Source of the DNA: Paenibacillus roseus | Lineage (GTDB): Bacteria > Bacillota > Bacilli > Paenibacillales > Paenibacillaceae | Direction: 5' to 3' | Length of the DNA stretch: 56,995 bases | Assembly (NCBI RefSeq): GCF_016424485.1 | Contig: NZ_JAELUP010000065.1 | Location: 1 to 56,995 of the forward strand | Shown: positions 55,612-56,995 of the stretch, one piece after another | How positions within the stretch are numbered: the stretch's first letter is position 1 | How the letters are laid out: every line of letters starts with the position of its first letter | Made by a program: the position numbers and the translations under genes | Notes under the pieces: generated by a model | Databases searched by the model: none | What the model saw: only the letters and a program-made list of their open reading frames with translations | What the model was told of the DNA's origin: nothing

Positions 55612-56967
55612 ATGAATTACATCTTGCATTCATTCATCACTTTATTCTTTTTGACCATTCCGCAAACCTTTATTTATTTGATGTTCAGTTTTTTATTTTG
55701 GGGAATCAAGGTGGAGCGCCTTGCTGCCAAGCTGCTTGGCATCAGCGCTGTCCATGCGCTGTACTTGCTAGTTATGGCGGCTGTCCTTCCCGCTTCCGTA
55801 CATATCGTGCATTCACTGCTATCTTTGGCTTTGCTTTTCTTCTGGATGTTCCGAACACTTCGCATTCAGACGCGGCTGCTTACTCAGATTACCTTTTGTT
55901 TGATCTTGATCGGTTCTGATCTGGCTTTATTTTTGATCGATTCCAGCTTGCGGGGCTTGATATGGGTGCAGGAAGCGAATGTATGGGACAAGCTGCTACT
56001 GCACTGGCCGTTGTTTATTTTGATAGCGGGGATTTGCTGGCTGCTGCATAGACGCTCCTTCTATCCAGGTAAAAAAATAAGCGCCTTGCTCAAAAACAAG
56101 CGACATCGTCCCATATTTTTGTTCTGCATACTCTTCTTTATTCAGGGCATAACGCTCACAACTTATTTCTTGTCCCGTTATTTTACCCGGTATGATCATA
56201 TAACCAAACTTTTGTTCCTTATCGGCTTATTCTCTACTGTGTTTATCAGCATGATGGCAATTTGGCTTATCATTAAAACAAGAGAGGAAGCTATCAACGC
56301 AACACGCAGCGTCTACTTCAGCGATGTCATGCAGATGCTCACATCCATTCGCGGGCAGCGCCATGATTTTCTGAATCATATTCAGGTCATATCCGCCATG
56401 GTCACCATGAAAAAATACGAGCAGCTTAAATCCTATATTGAAGAGGTCGCCATCGACCTTCAGTCGCAAAACCGGACCAGCAGCCAGGCGCCTGCAGCCG
56501 CTGTCGCCGCACTCGTACAATCCAAGCTGACCGCCGCCAAGGAGCAGAACATTCGCTTCGATTATGCAATCCCCGAGCGTTTTCATACGATGCATGTAAA
56601 GAGCATCGACTTGATCCGCATTCTGGGCAATCTCATGGACAATGCTTTCGATGAAGCGATGACGCTGCCGCATAAGGAGCGCTACGTCCGCCTCCTCCTG
56701 AGACAGCATAATGATGAGGTGGAAATTGAAGTTCATAATAACGGCCGACTGCTCGGCAAGGAGGATCGGCTTATGATGTTCACACCCGGCTACACAACGA
56801 AAGCGGATCATCACTCCGGGCTCGGACTTTCCATTGTGACCGACCTTGTCAAACGGTACAACGGTTCCATCGATGTACACTCTGAGCTGCAAAATGGGAT
56901 TACGATCAGAATTGTGTTGCCGGATCAATGCCCGGTCGAAGCGGAAGGACAGGAAAAAGTGATTTGA
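55612..56967 (+). CDS. GHKL sensor histidine kinase
   Basis: A 451-residue membrane kinase of the AgrC/DcuS-like GHKL group. Seven or so hydrophobic segments fill residues 1-225. The Spo0B-like dimerisation domain reads GQRHDFLNHIQVISAMVTMK with His251 as phosphorylation site. The ATPase domain has ILGNLMDNAFDEA (N box), VHNNGRLL, FTPGYTTKADHHSGLGLSIV (G boxes). ATG follows GAAGGAG. Such kinases often sense peptides or lie next to a LytTR response regulator; the window ends 28 bases after the stop, so the partner cannot be seen. Promoter not identified in the 130-base gap to ytoI. Confidence 0.9.
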   Translation: MNYILHSFITLFFLTIPQTFIYLMFSFLFWGIKVERLAAKLLGISAVHALYLLVMAAVLPASVHIVHSLLSLALLFFWMFRTLRIQTRLLTQITFCLILIGSDLALFLIDSSLRGLIWVQEANVWDKLLLHWPLFILIAGICWLLHRRSFYPGKKISALLKNKRHRPIFLFCILFFIQGITLTTYFLSRYFTRYDHITKLLFLIGLFSTVFISMMAIWLIIKTREEAINATRSVYFSDVMQMLTSIRGQRHDFLNHIQVISAMVTMKKYEQLKSYIEEVAIDLQSQNRTSSQAPAAAVAALVQSKLTAAKEQNIRFDYAIPERFHTMHVKSIDLIRILGNLMDNAFDEAMTLPHKERYVRLLLRQHNDEVEIEVHNNGRLLGKEDRLMMFTPGYTTKADHHSGLGLSIVTDLVKRYNGSIDVHSELQNGITIRIVLPDQCPVEAEGQEKVI

Positions 56968-56987
56968 TTTCCTTAGCAAATAGAGCC

Positions 56988-56995
56988 GGGGGGGG
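56988..56995. other. Terminal poly-G run at window end
   Basis: The last eight bases are all G, directly at the edge. Combined with the left edge inside a repeat, it looks like an assembly end rather than a biological feature. Confidence 0.5.

Overview
The window is a 57 kb piece of chromosome from an endospore-forming Firmicute, most likely Paenibacillus or a close relative. Reasons: a complete gerA-type germination operon, gerM, ytrH/ytrI, an exosporium-type collagen-like gene, AsnO-type asparagine synthetase, YesM/YesN two-component genes with a sugar ABC transporter, and the blocks citZ-icd-mdh and dnaE-accD-accA-pyk. Base composition is near 50 percent G+C. I saw no rRNA, tRNA, insertion sequence, prophage or CRISPR array. 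The left end stops inside a repetitive collagen gene and the right end is a run of eight G, so this is probably a whole draft contig.

Layout, left to right. 1-1774 (-): truncated collagen-like gene. 2067-5656: short EamA transporter, PgpA-like phosphatase, an AT-rich gene for a possible Ca-binding lectin between two near-identical terminator hairpins, YihY membrane protein, and two small minus-strand genes. 5927-12354: asnO (+), then minus-strand gerM-rph-rdgB and a translationally coupled methyltransferase/metallo-hydrolase pair. 12532-16093 (+): gerA-B-C operon behind an exact sigma-G promoter match. 16136-19471: type 2 isopentenyl diphosphate isomerase (-) and the nagB-nagA operon (+).

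19639-30857 (-) is a carbohydrate-utilisation locus: YesM kinase, YesN regulator, substrate-binding lipoprotein, two permeases, an FAD-dependent oxidoreductase, and a 1002-residue secreted glycoside hydrolase with two [golvesin-like + Big_2] modules. The kinase promoter overlaps a near-consensus CcpA cre site, and a terminator hairpin follows the binding-protein gene. 31232-32964 (-) carries a DeoR-type regulator and a KdgK-type sugar kinase. Two copies of a long palindrome sit on either side of the sugar locus.

33024-55481 is mostly core housekeeping: recQ, citZ-icd-mdh, convergent ppx and ppk, fxsA, thioesterase, pyk, accD-accA, a second PgpA-like gene, dnaE, then ytrH-ytrI-ytpI (+) and ytoI (-). 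pfkA, usual between accA and pyk in related genomes, is absent; the 470-base gap holds a structured pyk leader with a nested dyad over the promoter. 55612-56967 (+) is a GHKL sensor kinase whose partner would lie off the contig.

Best candidates for something new: the lectin-like cassette at 3238-3906, the palindromic repeat pair with a shared flanking peptide, the GH/golvesin/FAD-oxidoreductase locus, and the pyk leader replacing pfkA.
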